Shown here one piece after another: positions 1 through 10,657 of a stretch of 13,557 bases of DNA. The stretch is from the NCBI GenBank assembly GCA_025924435.1, contig JAICIL010000097.1, positions 1-13,557 on the forward strand, in the 5' to 3' direction. Both the position numbers and the translations under genes were made by a program. The DNA comes from Chloroflexia bacterium. Its GTDB lineage: Bacteria; Chloroflexota; Chloroflexia; Thermomicrobiales; JALYUS01. Within the stretch, counting starts at the first letter, position 1, and each line of letters opens with the position of its first letter. The notes beneath the pieces were generated by a model, which had not been told where the DNA came from, searched no databases, and worked only from the letters and a program-made list of their open reading frames with translations.

Positions 1-148
1 CCACTCACAACCCTCCGGGGCTCCCCCAATTCTCTGGGCCGGCCCCCGGCTGTCTGTCCTGTGGTGGGGCGCCCCCCCCCCCCCCCGCCTGTTGGGGGCC
101 CTCGACACCCCCCCCCACCACCAGGATATTGTCGGCCCAAAAACTGCC
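1..148. other. Low-complexity C-rich edge, no gene
   Basis: No coding frame is convincing here. The stretch contains a run of 15 C at 72-86 and a run of nine C at 108-116, with other C-rich tracts between them. It lies immediately 3' of the minus-strand glucosidase stop codon (149-151), so it is that gene's downstream region. I see no clear hairpin plus T-tract terminator. Such runs at a window edge may mark the end of a contig or poor base calls. Confidence 0.6.
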
Positions 149-2821
<2,673 letters not shown>

Positions 2822-2903
2822 GTTCGCCTCCCCCTCGCCGTGTCGCGCTATGCGGTCGCTGCGCGCGTGGATGTCGTGTACGATGAAGACGCGGTTTCGG
2901 GCA

Positions 2904-2934
2904 GGGTGGTTTGCATTCGGGTCGCTAACCACCC
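2904..2934 (-). terminator. Hairpin at the MFS gene 3' end
   Basis: GGGTGGTT (2904-2911) and AACCACCC (2927-2934) form a perfect 8-bp stem with a 15-nt loop. It spans the MFS stop codon (2925-2927) and the start of the leader of the glucosidase gene. There is no T tract on either side, so it may be a weak terminator, an mRNA-stabilising hairpin that tunes the MFS/glucosidase ratio, or chance. Confidence 0.35.
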
Positions 2935-4298
2935 GGTCGCTTGTTGGATGTCGGGAAGGCGAGCGTCCCCGCCCGCTCTGTCCGTGTGGCGCCCGACGCC
3001 TTCCGCCGCCGCGTCAGCCAGATCGGCGCCGCCGCCGCGAGAATGGCCACGAGCAGCATCACGGGGCGCGCGCCGACCACACTCGTCAACGCCCCGACCA
3101 GGAGCAGCGGCGCGAGCGAGACGACGGTCGCCAGCGCGGACTGGGTCGCGAAGACGCGCGCCTGGGCCTCCTCCGGCGCGCGCTCGTTGAGGACCGTCCG
3201 CGCGGCGACGAGGTTGAGGGCGATGCCGAAGCCCATCGGGATGGCGAAGAGCATCGCCGTCGTCACAATCGGCGGCACGCCGACCCGATCCGCGATCCCC
3301 GTCATGCCGAGGTGCAGGCGATCCGCGACGAGCGGCCGCAACGGGTTGATGAGGCCGAGGCAGGCGAGCGCACCGACGCGGATCGCATACCCGGTGGTCG
3401 CGAGGCGGCCCCTGCCGATGAAGCCGAGCAGCGGCGCGAGGGCAAGCCCCGCCGCCGCGCCGACCGCCGCCGGCGCCGCGACATAGACGGTATTCTCCGG
3501 CGCGATGCCGAGCACCTGATGGGTGTAGAACGGGAAGAGCACGATCAGGCTGCGCAGCAGCGCGGCGACGAACGCCAGTTGCAGCACCGCCAGGAAGAGC
3601 GCGGCATCGGCGGCGATCAGCCTCCACCCCGCGAGCAGGCCCGCGCGGGCCTCATGCAGGACCTTTTCCTGCCCGCCGCGCGGTGTCACGGGCAACCCGC
3701 CGGGCAACTCGCCGATCCGAACCGTCGCGACGATTGCCCCGGCGAGGAAGAGCGCGACCACCGCCAGCACCGCCCGGTCGCCGAGCGTCTTGAGGAGGAT
3801 CGGGGCGATCAGCACCACACCGGCGACCTGCCCGCCCAGCTGCGTGAGATTGAGGAGCGCGTGCGCCCGGCTCAGGCGCGTGAAGCCGACGAGGCGCGGC
3901 AACGCGGCGGCCCAGATGGGCGCGAATACTTGCCCGACCGCGAAGAACGCGAGCGTCACCGCATAGATCTGCCAGACATTGCCGATGACGCGAATCAGCA
4001 CCGCCACCATCCCGATGCGCAGGGCGAGCGCCGCCATCAGCACCGGGCGCTTCGGCAGGCGGTCGGCAATCGCGCCGGCGGGGATGCCGAAGATGATCGT
4101 CGGGATCGTCAGCGCGATCACGAAGAGCGTGCTGTGGATGCCCGATCCGGTGCGGCGCACCACGGCGATGAGGAGCGCGTACGCGAGTGCGTTCTCGGCG
4201 AGGTCCACGCAGAACTTCGCGCCGAGCATCCGGCGAAAGCGCGGGTCTGCGGCGGCTGGCGTCGCACTCGTCTCTGCGGGTAGCGGTTCGGCGCCCAT
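2925..4298 (-). CDS. Major facilitator superfamily transporter
   Basis: A 457-residue integral membrane protein with about 11-12 hydrophobic segments in two halves, typical of MFS drug/metabolite exporters (EntS/MFS_3-like in general appearance). Motif A between TM2 and TM3 is visible as [20 protein letters not shown] (about residues 61-80). The loop between the halves is polar ([20 protein letters not shown]). The C-terminus ends in a basic tail, [11 protein letters not shown] prefer the ATG at 4298, preceded by GGAAGGA about 4-5 nt upstream; a TTG at 4328 in the same frame would add ten residues. It is the first gene of a likely two-gene unit with the downstream glucosidase, which would fit sugar or glycoside handling, but nothing in the sequence fixes the substrate. 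Confidence 0.85.
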   Translation of the reverse strand: MGAEPLPAETSATPAAADPRFRRMLGAKFCVDLAENALAYALLIAVVRRTGSGIHSTLFVIALTIPTIIFGIPAGAIADRLPKRPVLMAALALRIGMVAVLIRVIGNVWQIYAVTLAFFAVGQVFAPIWAAALPRLVGFTRLSRAHALLNLTQLGGQVAGVVLIAPILLKTLGDRAVLAVVALFLAGAIVATVRIGELPGGLPVTPRGGQEKVLHEARAGLLAGWRLIAADAALFLAVLQLAFVAALLRSLIVLFPFYTHQVLGIAPENTVYVAAPAAVGAAAGLALAPLLGFIGRGRLATTGYAIRVGALACLGLINPLRPLVADRLHLGMTGIADRVGVPPIVTTAMLFAIPMGFGIALNLVAARTVLNERAPEEAQARVFATQSALATVVSLAPLLLVGALTSVVGARPVMLLVAILAAAAPIWLTRRRKASGATRTERAGTLAFPTSNKRPGG

Positions 4299-4376
4299 CG
4301 CATCCTTCCGCGCGCTTGTGACCTCCAAAGGTGCTCACCCGCCGATTCGGGCGCGTATCATGCCCTGCTGGTAACT

Positions 4377-4404
4377 ATTATATCTCAGTCAATAATACCG
4401 GCAA
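4377..4404 (-). promoter_or_regulatory. Sigma70-type promoter for the MFS/glucosidase unit
   Basis: Read on the minus strand, a perfect TATAAT (4382-4377) lies 16 nt downstream of TTGCCG (4404-4399), a 4/6 match to TTGACA. The predicted transcript starts near 4370, leaving a leader of about 70 nt before the ATG at 4298. It sits in the AT-rich divergent region shared with the PilZ gene. I could not assign a convincing promoter for the opposite direction. Confidence 0.55.
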
Positions 4405-4450
4405 CCGTCACGCTTAGCCAGTCCGTTCGTTCAGAGATGTAGGACGGCTC

Positions 4451-5149
4451 GTGAGAGGCGTAGTATACGGCAACGAGACCGCGCAGGGAAAAGAGTGGAT
4501 GCCGGTGGCGCAGAGCGACGCGATTTCAGCAGCGTGGTGGCGAGAGTTGTCGAACGGGGCGTGCATTCTCGATTACGCAGTTGGCGATCGGACGGTCTCG
4601 ATGGCCGCCGAGTTCGTTCGACCGTGCAATATCGGTGCCGGAACGTTGCGTTTTCGTATCTTCCCCGCCAACGCGACGACGATGGCGGACGCGCCGGTCG
4701 AGGTGCGACTTCTGACGATTCTTGGAGGTTCCTCATGCATCGTTGCCTTGCGTGTCCGCTCGTGGGCGGCGGAGTCTCTCGTGGTTGACGCCACGCCGCT
4801 CTCGCTGGCCCGGCGGCCTCTCCGGCGGGTTCCGCGCACGCCATACCGGCTCGGCCCCTGCACCGCCGTCGTCCACAGCGCGGTCCGGCAGTGGCGGGGC
4901 CTCGTCGAATTCTGGGTGCGCGACGTCAGCGCGCAGGGGGTCGGATTTGCCGTTCTTGCGGCCCATGCCGACCGGGTTGACGTGGGCGATTACCTCCGCG
5001 CACCCGTCACCTTGCCGGACGGTCAGCGCAGCTGGATAGACGGCGAAGTGGTCTGGTTGATGTCCGACGGGCGCGGCGGGCTGCTGACGCGCCGCGCGCC
5101 GGACTGGCGCGCCGATGCGGAAGCGCCGACCAGCCTCGCCATCATGTGA
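4451..5149 (+). CDS. PilZ-domain protein, putative c-di-GMP receptor
   Basis: A 232-residue soluble protein. The C-terminal part has the two PilZ signatures: an RxxxR-type arginine cluster, RRPLRRVPR (residues 121-129), and DVSAQG (158-163) fitting D/NxSxxG, followed by a beta-rich stretch ending in GEVVWL. In PilZ proteins these residues bind cyclic di-GMP. The N-terminal part (about 1-115) is beta-rich and may be a YcgR-N-like module. The GTG start at 4451 is preceded by AGGA with a 6-nt gap; an in-frame ATG at 4499 (shorter by 16 residues) is an alternative. It is divergent from the MFS gene and convergent with the DUF11 gene, so it is probably monocistronic. The cellular target of the switch cannot be read from the sequence. 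Confidence 0.72.
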   Translation: MRGVVYGNETAQGKEWMPVAQSDAISAAWWRELSNGACILDYAVGDRTVSMAAEFVRPCNIGAGTLRFRIFPANATTMADAPVEVRLLTILGGSSCIVALRVRSWAAESLVVDATPLSLARRPLRRVPRTPYRLGPCTAVVHSAVRQWRGLVEFWVRDVSAQGVGFAVLAAHADRVDVGDYLRAPVTLPDGQRSWIDGEVVWLMSDGRGGLLTRRAPDWRADAEAPTSLAIM

Positions 5150-5161
5150 GCGCACTCCCCG

Positions 5162-5180
5162 CGCATCCCGCACCGATGCG
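5162..5180. terminator. Small hairpin between convergent genes
   Basis: CGCATC (5162-5167) and GATGCG (5175-5180) form a 6-bp stem with a 7-nt loop. It lies in the 47-bp gap between the PilZ stop and the stop codon of the convergent DUF11 gene. No T tract follows on either strand, so it is only a weak bidirectional terminator candidate. Confidence 0.25.
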
Positions 5181-5196
5181 ACATCCCGCGTGACCG

Positions 5197-6414
5197 TCAT
5201 GTCACGGTGGCGGTCGCGACGTCACTCCCCGGCCCACTGTCGAATTCATCCACGTCGAGCGCGGTCTGCGTGATCGCCAGCGTCCCCGGCGGCCCCGGCG
5301 CGTTGAAGGTGAGATCGGGGATAAAAATCCCTGGCCGTAAGAGCGGGATGGTCCAGAGCACGGTTCGCGGATCCGCCGTCACCACCGTCGTACCGGCGGG
5401 CGCGACCGGATTCGCGATGGCATAGGGGCTGTTCACCGACACCCGCACGACGAGGTTCGTCGCATCGTTCCCGCCGAGGTTGAAGACATTCGCCCTGCAC
5501 ATATGCGGCGGCACGAGAGACGCATCCCCGAATGGAGCATCGAACAGGAGGACGACGGCGCCCGGCGTGTCGGTCGCGGTCGCGCTGTTGTTGCCGACGA
5601 CCGGGTCGAGCTGGTCGCTGTGCATCACGCTCGCCCGATTCGTCACGGCGGCGGGACCGGCCAGCGTGACCGTCAGCCGCAGCGTCGCGCTCGCCCCCGC
5701 CGCGAGCGTCCCGACGGTCCAAAGCCCCATCGCGCCGTTGTATGTCGTGCCTGCGGAGGGTGCGGCCGTGAGGAAGACCGTCCCGGCGGGCGCCGGGTCC
5801 GCGATCGCCACGCCGGTCGCCGCGTCCGGCCCGTTGTTCGTCACGGTGGTCAGGAACGTCGCCGTGTTGCGCGGATTCGGTGTCGGGTTGGCGACCGCCG
5901 TCGTCAGCGCCAAGTCCGCCGTCGGCGCCACCGGCGTGATGGTGACGCTCGCCGTGTTGTTCCCGACGACCGGGTCGCTCTGGTCGCTGTGGGTGATGCT
6001 CGCGGTATTCGTCGCCGGAGCCGGGAGGGCGACCGTCGCCCGGATGGTCAGCGTCGCGCTCGCGCCGTTCGCCAGCGTCCCGACGCTCCAGAGGCCCGTC
6101 GCCGCGTCGTAAGTCGCCGTCGCTGAGACGAAGGTGAGACCGGCGGGGAGCCGGTCGGTGACCTGCACATTGGTCGCGGTGCCCGGGCCCGTGTTGGCGA
6201 TGGTCACGGTGAAGATGACGGTGTCCCCGACGGTCGGGCTTGGATTGTCCACGCGCTTCGCGAGGGCGAGATCGGCGGGCAGTGGCGGCGGGGGCGGGGA
6301 GGCTGCGGAGACGGCGGCGGGGGTGGCGGCGGAGAGGATTGCGGGGGCGACGTACGCGGTGCCGGCGAGGGCCTGTTTGATCAGATCGCGGCGCGTGCGC
6401 GCGTTGCCGACCAT
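5197..6414 (-). CDS. Exported DUF11 repeat surface protein
   Basis: A 405-residue protein. It begins with a twin-arginine-type signal, TRRDLIKQ (residues 7-14), followed by the hydrophobic run ALAGTAYVAPAILSAATPAA and a proline linker PPPPPLP. Two tandem DUF11 modules follow. Each has the typical 'ADLAL...DTVIFTVTIANTGPG' or 'TATFLTTVTNNGPD' core, a 'GLWSVGTLANGASATL' or 'GLWTVGTLAAGASATL' segment, and an end reading HSDQ(S/L)DPVVGNN. A third, more divergent Ig-like segment closes the protein (about 285-405). DUF11 modules are adhesive or structural beta-sandwiches on bacterial surfaces. No LPXTG or other anchor is visible, so the protein is secreted or loosely held. The ATG at 6414 is chosen because GAGGGAG lies 8 nt upstream; the GTG three codons earlier would directly abut that site. 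Confidence 0.8.
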   Translation of the reverse strand: MVGNARTRRDLIKQALAGTAYVAPAILSAATPAAVSAASPPPPPLPADLALAKRVDNPSPTVGDTVIFTVTIANTGPGTATNVQVTDRLPAGLTFVSATATYDAATGLWSVGTLANGASATLTIRATVALPAPATNTASITHSDQSDPVVGNNTASVTITPVAPTADLALTTAVANPTPNPRNTATFLTTVTNNGPDAATGVAIADPAPAGTVFLTAAPSAGTTYNGAMGLWTVGTLAAGASATLRLTVTLAGPAAVTNRASVMHSDQLDPVVGNNSATATDTPGAVVLLFDAPFGDASLVPPHMCRANVFNLGGNDATNLVVRVSVNSPYAIANPVAPAGTTVVTADPRTVLWTIPLLRPGIFIPDLTFNAPGPPGTLAITQTALDVDEFDSGPGSDVATATVT

Positions 6415-6458
6415 ACCCCGCACTCCCTCGCATCTCGCTCACCGATCCGCCGGATCAC

Positions 6459-6464
6459 AGTATA
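6459..6464 (-). promoter_or_regulatory. Putative -10 box for the DUF11 gene
   Basis: On the minus strand TATACT (6464-6459) lies about 45 nt upstream of the ATG at 6414, inside the 118-bp gap behind the tail-anchored gene. The hexamer at the ideal -35 distance (TGTCCG) is a poor match. The upstream GAGGATG lies 21 nt from the -10, close to the spacing of the shared module described for the neighbouring genes, but the conserved dyad is missing. Confidence 0.35.
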
Positions 6465-6532
6465 TACGCGGAACAGATTTACGGACATCCTCTCTCTGCC
6501 GCGCGGCCGCTCTCTCGATCCCGGCGATCCGC

Positions 6533-6970
6533 TCACAAGCCCTGCTCGATGATGCCGAGGAGGACCAGGAAACTCAGCACCGCAATCGTCCAGACGATCA
6601 ACGGCGCCAACCAGTCGCGGCCAACCGATGGCACGCGCGCTCGATAGGCCGGTGGGTGGCAGTAATGGGGTGTCTGGGTCGCATCCCGCGGCTCCGGTGG
6701 CGGCAATTGCCCGATTGGGTCGGGATCGGTCACGCTCTCCACATACCTGAAGATGGTCAGCAGGCAGACCACGTCCGATCGCGACAAGCCGGTGGAGTCC
6801 GGCCCGACCCTGACCGGCCGCAACGCCAGCAGGAGCGCCCGGCGTTCATCGTCCGACAGGTTGTCAATCTTTTCCCTGGTGGCTTGCTCCACATCCCCGT
6901 AGGCGTCGCCCGATCCCTTCACCGACCGGAATCGTGTCACGACGGTTTCAACGGCGTCATCCATGCCCAT
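6533..6970 (-). CDS. Tail-anchored protein of unknown function
   Basis: A 145-residue protein I do not recognise. The N-terminal two thirds are soluble and look helical: DDAVETVVTRFRSVKG, then EQATREKIDNLSDDERRALLLALRPV. A Pro-rich linker follows (GQLPPPEPRD...). The C-terminus is a single hydrophobic helix, WLAPLIVWTIAVLSFLVLLG, ending six residues later, so it should be membrane-anchored with its bulk on the cytoplasmic side. The ATG at 6970 is chosen because GAGGAGG lies 5 nt upstream. The open frame extends to 7135, but that would start upstream of the -10 of the promoter module at 7080-7173. It is probably monocistronic. The shared promoter module suggests co-regulation with the DyP-like/propeller operon. 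Confidence 0.6.
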   Translation of the reverse strand: MGMDDAVETVVTRFRSVKGSGDAYGDVEQATREKIDNLSDDERRALLLALRPVRVGPDSTGLSRSDVVCLLTIFRYVESVTDPDPIGQLPPPEPRDATQTPHYCHPPAYRARVPSVGRDWLAPLIVWTIAVLSFLVLLGIIEQGL

Positions 6971-7079
6971 CCGTGCCTCCTCGACCCCTTCGCCCATGTA
7001 TGAATCCCAAGCCGCTCGGTTGATCGCGAAATGAGAGCGAACGCGCGGCGCTCCGGTACCCGCCGAAATCGTTGTTGAC

Positions 7080-7173
7080 AGTCTATGGGCCGGAGGCGAG
7101 ACGGGCATCGGAAGAATCTCCCGACTTTCCGCCATGCGGCGGTCTCGATGGCGGGTCTGTCCGTAGGTATTTC
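7080..7173 (-). promoter_or_regulatory. Shared promoter module, copy A
   Basis: Read on the minus strand: GAAATACCTA (7173-7164), 54 nt, then GATG (7109-7106) closing a 15-bp dyad CGGGAGATTCTTCCG, 20 nt, then the -10-like TAGACT (7085-7080). The 54-nt spacer contains an inverted repeat, CCGCCAT/ATGGCGG (7129-7135 and 7148-7154). The predicted start near 7073 gives a leader of about 100 nt before the ATG at 6970. Block order and spacing match copies B and C near the right end. No TTGACA-like -35 is present, which suggests an activator site. Confidence 0.5.
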
Positions 7174-7182
7174 GTCATCGCG

Positions 7183-7209
7183 GGCGTGCGATGCACGACG
7201 TCGCACGCC
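7183..7209 (-). terminator. Terminator-like hairpin after the propeller gene
   Basis: GGCGTGCGA (7183-7191) and TCGCACGCC (7201-7209) form a perfect 9-bp GC-rich stem with a 9-nt loop, 45-70 nt downstream of the stop codon at 7254. There is no T tract, so termination would be of the tract-less hairpin type. It also separates this operon from the next promoter module (7080-7173). Confidence 0.5.
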
Positions 7210-7253
7210 TCATCGCCCGGCCTCATCGACCGCCGGAAACTCCGCTATACCCG

Positions 7254-10200
7254 TCACCGGGACGGCGGCGCCGGCGCGACGCCGACTGACACAGTTCCGG
7301 TCGCCGCCGCGGTGCCGCCTGCCGCTGCGGTGCCGGCCGCCGGTGGCCGCGGCGCCGGGGCGGGGGCGGGTGTGCCGCTCGGTTGCGGGGATGATCCGCC
7401 GGGGGCCGACGCCGGTAGACGTCCGGGCGGCGCCGGGTGGGGGCTGAGGGTGTATTGCTGCGTGCCAAATACCGACTGGTTGCCCGCCGCATCCAGCGCC
7501 ACATACCGCAGCGTCGTCGTCGCCGCGATGGCGATCGGGCCGGTATAGGTCCGTTTCGTGGCCGATGTGAGCGGCGAACTGCCGTCCGTCGTGTAGGAAA
7601 TCGTTGTGGTCGCCGGCTCATTCGTGCCCGGCGCGAGCGTGACGGACTGGGCGTCGCTGTACTGGCCGCCCGCCGGGCTTGCCGTGACCGTCGGCGCGGT
7701 CGTGTCAATGCGGAGGCTCGCGGTCTGCACCGCGCTGACGTTCCCCGCCAGATCGGTCCCCCGCACTTTGAAGGTGTAGTCGCCGTCGTCCTGCGGCCCG
7801 TACCATTGCGGTGAGCCGCAGGAGACGAAGGCGTCCGCCCCGGCCGAGAGCGAGCATTGGTAGGCCATGCCGGTGTACGGCGCGCCGTTCTTCGTCGCGG
7901 AGACGATGAACGACGGGAGATTGTTGTTCGTCGGGCTGGTCGGCGCCTGCGTGATCGTCACGACCGGCGGCACCGTGTCCACCGTGAAGAGGTAGATCGC
8001 CGGGGTGCTGGCGGCGCCCGTCCCGTCCACCGCCGCGACCTTGAAGGCGTAGTTGCCGTCCGTCAGCGGGCCGAAACGCTGGCCCGAGGGGCACGCGCCG
8101 AAGGCGTCCGCTGCACCGGATGCGACCAGCGAGCATTTGAACGTCGCGCCGCTCGTCAGCGTGGAGAATGCGAACGACGGATTCGTGTCGTTGGTCGGAT
8201 TGGTCGGCCTGCTGGTGATCGCCGGCTGCGCGACGGTGCCGGGTCCCGGCGGCGCCACCTTCCAGACATGGCCCACCCCATTCGGGGGCGTCGCGGAATT
8301 CGGGTTGTCCGCGACGTAGAGATTGCCGGACGGGTCGAGGGCGAGCGAGTGGACGAAGGCATATTCCTGCTGCGTCCCGTCGGGGCTGACGCCGACGCTG
8401 CTGTAGGCGAGCGACTGGTGGGTGCTGATCGTGTACCGGTAGACGGGCGTGACGGTGGCCGGTGGCGCGGGCGGGATCGGTTCCCCGACGCCGACCACGA
8501 TCAGTTCCGCCCCGCCCGCCAGGTAGAGATGATCCGTGCCGTCGGTGGCGAAGCCGACCGGCCCCGTCCCGTTGATGAGCAGCAGGCTCGTGCATGCGCC
8601 CGGCGCGCATGCGGCGACGTTGTACAGCACGTCCACGCCTTTGTTGTCGCCGATGTAGAGGTCGGCGGTGGCGGGCGCGCCGCTCGTGGCCGGGTTGACG
8701 ACGATGCCAAGCCCGAAGACGGGCACATCGCGCGTCGTGTTGGCGAAGAACTCCACCGTCTGGGTCCGCGTGTCCGCAGCGGAGGCGTGCGGAACGCGCG
8801 CAAGCTGCGTCCCGCCCGTATTCGCGCCGACGTTGCGCTGCCGGAAGCCGACGTAGAGCGCATCGGCCAATGGGTCGAGGGCGACCGCGTCGGCCAGTTG
8901 ATTGTCGAGGCCCACGCCGCTGCCGACCATCCCGGAGGCGATCACCTGCGGGTTGCCGAGCGTCTCGGTGGCCGGGTCGAACGTGAAGCGGACGACGCCA
9001 ATACTCTTGGAGCCGCCATCGGCGACGTAGAGTAGGTTCTTCGCGGCGTCGAACGCGGACTGTTCCGGCACTGTCAGATTCGCGGCGTTCGCGCCAACCA
9101 TGCAGGTGCCCGCATTCATGGCGGAGAGGCCCCCGCCCACCGGTGCGTCCATCCGGCAGAGGCCGTTGACCGCGTCGGCCATCCAGAGGTGCGTGCCCAT
9201 CCACACGCCGTCACTGGGGAGGCTGACGCCGCCTCCGAGCAGCGCGCCGGTCGCCAGCGAGGGCGGCGCGGCGGGGATGGCTGCGTCGCCCGGCGTGCCA
9301 TACGTATCAGCCGGTGCGTTGGGCGCGATGCGGAAATAGCGGCCGTTGAACGCGGTCGCCCCCGCCGATGGGTCGTCGCCGACGTACATCGCGTGGTCGG
9401 GGCCGAAGCCGACGCTGAAGGCGAAGGAGAATTGCGCGATGGAGCCGTCGTCGAGGGTGCCGTAACTGGCATACGAATCCTGGATATCGGTGCTGATGCG
9501 ATAGCGGAGGATTTGGGATACCGCGCCGGGCGAGTCGCTGATGTAGATGACGGTCGGGTCCTTCGGATCGGTGCGCAGTCCCATCGGGGCGAGCGCCTTC
9601 ACCGTCGTCGTCAGGGCGACGCATCCGCCGGGGGCGGTCTGACACGTCTCGGCGTTGAGGACGACCGTGATGGCGCTTTTCTGGGAGAGCACGAGGTCGG
9701 GGGCGGGGTCCTGCGCGGTGCAGCCCGGCGCGCCCGGCGCCCGTGCGGCGCCGTGGCCACCATTGAGCGTCGCCAGATTCGACCAGCACGCGAAGGTGAT
9801 CGCGCGCACGCGCCTGCCGTCGGTGGACTGGGTGACGATCGTCTCGACCGTCTGCTCCGCGATCGGCCCGTTCACGCCGGAGATGCGCCCGATGTTGCCG
9901 TCCTTGTCGTCGCTGACGTAGAGTTTGTGATCCTTCGGCCCGAGTTGGACATCGAACGGCGTGTTCCCGGTCGGGTAGCGGTTGGGCGCCAGCACCTCCG
10001 CCCTCGTCATGATCTGCTTGCCGGGGTCGTAGGTCAGGCGATACACCCCTGCGCTGCGTACGGCCCAGTCGGGCGTGTAGACATAGAGTGTGCCGTCGGC
10101 GTTGCGGCGCGGATCGAGCGCCATCTGGCCCGGCTTCTGCCCGGCGGTGATGCAGCCGCCCGGCGTGTTCCGGTCGAGAAACGCCGCCTTGCCCGTCGCC

Positions 10201-10565
10201 GGATTCGCCGGGATGATGCGGCAGAAGCCGGAGGGGACATCGGCGGTCCAGAGGTGGCCGTAGCCGGGGCTGGCCGGGTTCGTGCCCGGATCGAGCGGCC
10301 CGGTGGTCGTGCCGTCGGTCGTGCCGGGCAGCCAAACGTTGCCGTGCGGGTCGGTCGCCCTCGTCATGCCGGGATCCGCGCTCGAGCCGAGATAGAGATC
10401 GCCGGTGGCGGCGAGCGCCGTTGTGGCGGGGACGAAGCCGAACGCGGTGAGCGCCAGCATCAGCGCGAGCATGCAGGGGAAGGGTCGTGGCGCGCTGATC
10501 CGCCGCGCCATTCCGGTCATGGCACGCCGATGAGATAGTGCGCTTTGGCGATCGAAAAACCACAT
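7254..10565 (-). CDS. Secreted beta-propeller / Ig-like / CHB_HEX_C protein
   Basis: A 1103-residue exported protein. A signal peptide (hydrophobic CMLALMLALTAFGFVPATTALA, cleavage near residue 52) follows a long basic n-region. Residues about 55-780 hold many propeller-blade-like repeats of the type 'LYVSDDKDGNIGRI', 'LLYVADGGSKSIGVVRF', 'DLYIGDNKGVDVLY', 'NLYVADNPNS', as in NHL/SMP-30-like propellers. Two homologous Ig-like modules follow (about 784-862 and 863-955), each with an 'F.CSL...C.S...FGP..DG.Y.FKV...D' pattern. Next comes a chitobiase C-terminal-like module (about 956-1040, ISYTTDGSSP...AIAATTTLRYVALDAAGN). The last ~60 residues are Pro/Ala-rich and end in APAPPSR. Many cysteines suggest disulfides outside the cell. 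The ATG at 10565 has an AGAAGAG site 5 nt upstream; later ATGs (10520, 10511) have none. It lies 92 bp behind the DyP-like gene. Catalysis is not evident; sugar or polymer binding is an inference. Confidence 0.75.
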   Translation of the reverse strand: MWFFDRQSALSHRRAMTGMARRISAPRPFPCMLALMLALTAFGFVPATTALAATGDLYLGSSADPGMTRATDPHGNVWLPGTTDGTTTGPLDPGTNPASPGYGHLWTADVPSGFCRIIPANPATGKAAFLDRNTPGGCITAGQKPGQMALDPRRNADGTLYVYTPDWAVRSAGVYRLTYDPGKQIMTRAEVLAPNRYPTGNTPFDVQLGPKDHKLYVSDDKDGNIGRISGVNGPIAEQTVETIVTQSTDGRRVRAITFACWSNLATLNGGHGAARAPGAPGCTAQDPAPDLVLSQKSAITVVLNAETCQTAPGGCVALTTTVKALAPMGLRTDPKDPTVIYISDSPGAVSQILRYRISTDIQDSYASYGTLDDGSIAQFSFAFSVGFGPDHAMYVGDDPSAGATAFNGRYFRIAPNAPADTYGTPGDAAIPAAPPSLATGALLGGGVSLPSDGVWMGTHLWMADAVNGLCRMDAPVGGGLSAMNAGTCMVGANAANLTVPEQSAFDAAKNLLYVADGGSKSIGVVRFTFDPATETLGNPQVIASGMVGSGVGLDNQLADAVALDPLADALYVGFRQRNVGANTGGTQLARVPHASAADTRTQTVEFFANTTRDVPVFGLGIVVNPATSGAPATADLYIGDNKGVDVLYNVAACAPGACTSLLLINGTGPVGFATDGTDHLYLAGGAELIVVGVGEPIPPAPPATVTPVYRYTISTHQSLAYSSVGVSPDGTQQEYAFVHSLALDPSGNLYVADNPNSATPPNGVGHVWKVAPPGPGTVAQPAITSRPTNPTNDTNPSFAFSTLTSGATFKCSLVASGAADAFGACPSGQRFGPLTDGNYAFKVAAVDGTGAASTPAIYLFTVDTVPPVVTITQAPTSPTNNNLPSFIVSATKNGAPYTGMAYQCSLSAGADAFVSCGSPQWYGPQDDGDYTFKVRGTDLAGNVSAVQTASLRIDTTAPTVTASPAGGQYSDAQSVTLAPGTNEPATTTISYTTDGSSPLTSATKRTYTGPIAIAATTTLRYVALDAAGNQSVFGTQQYTLSPHPAPPGRLPASAPGGSSPQPSGTPAPAPAPRPPAAGTAAAGGTAAATGTVSVGVAPAPPSR

Positions 10566-10657
10566 AATTGCTCTTCTCTCCCATTCGTCGCGGCTCTCGT
10601 GCCGCTCGCCGCTCGCGGTGAATGCGCCTACCAGCGGAGACCGCGCGCTCGTGCCCG

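Noticed and set aside
7129..7154. CCGCCAT/ATGGCGG hairpin as an independent terminator
   Set aside because: It lies in the variable spacer of promoter copy A and has no T tract. The stronger hairpin at 7183-7209 is the better terminator candidate.
9189..10538. A 449-codon plus-strand open frame (and 7857-9035) opposite the propeller gene
   Set aside because: These are shadow frames of the 1103-residue gene, whose signal peptide and repeated domains are convincing.
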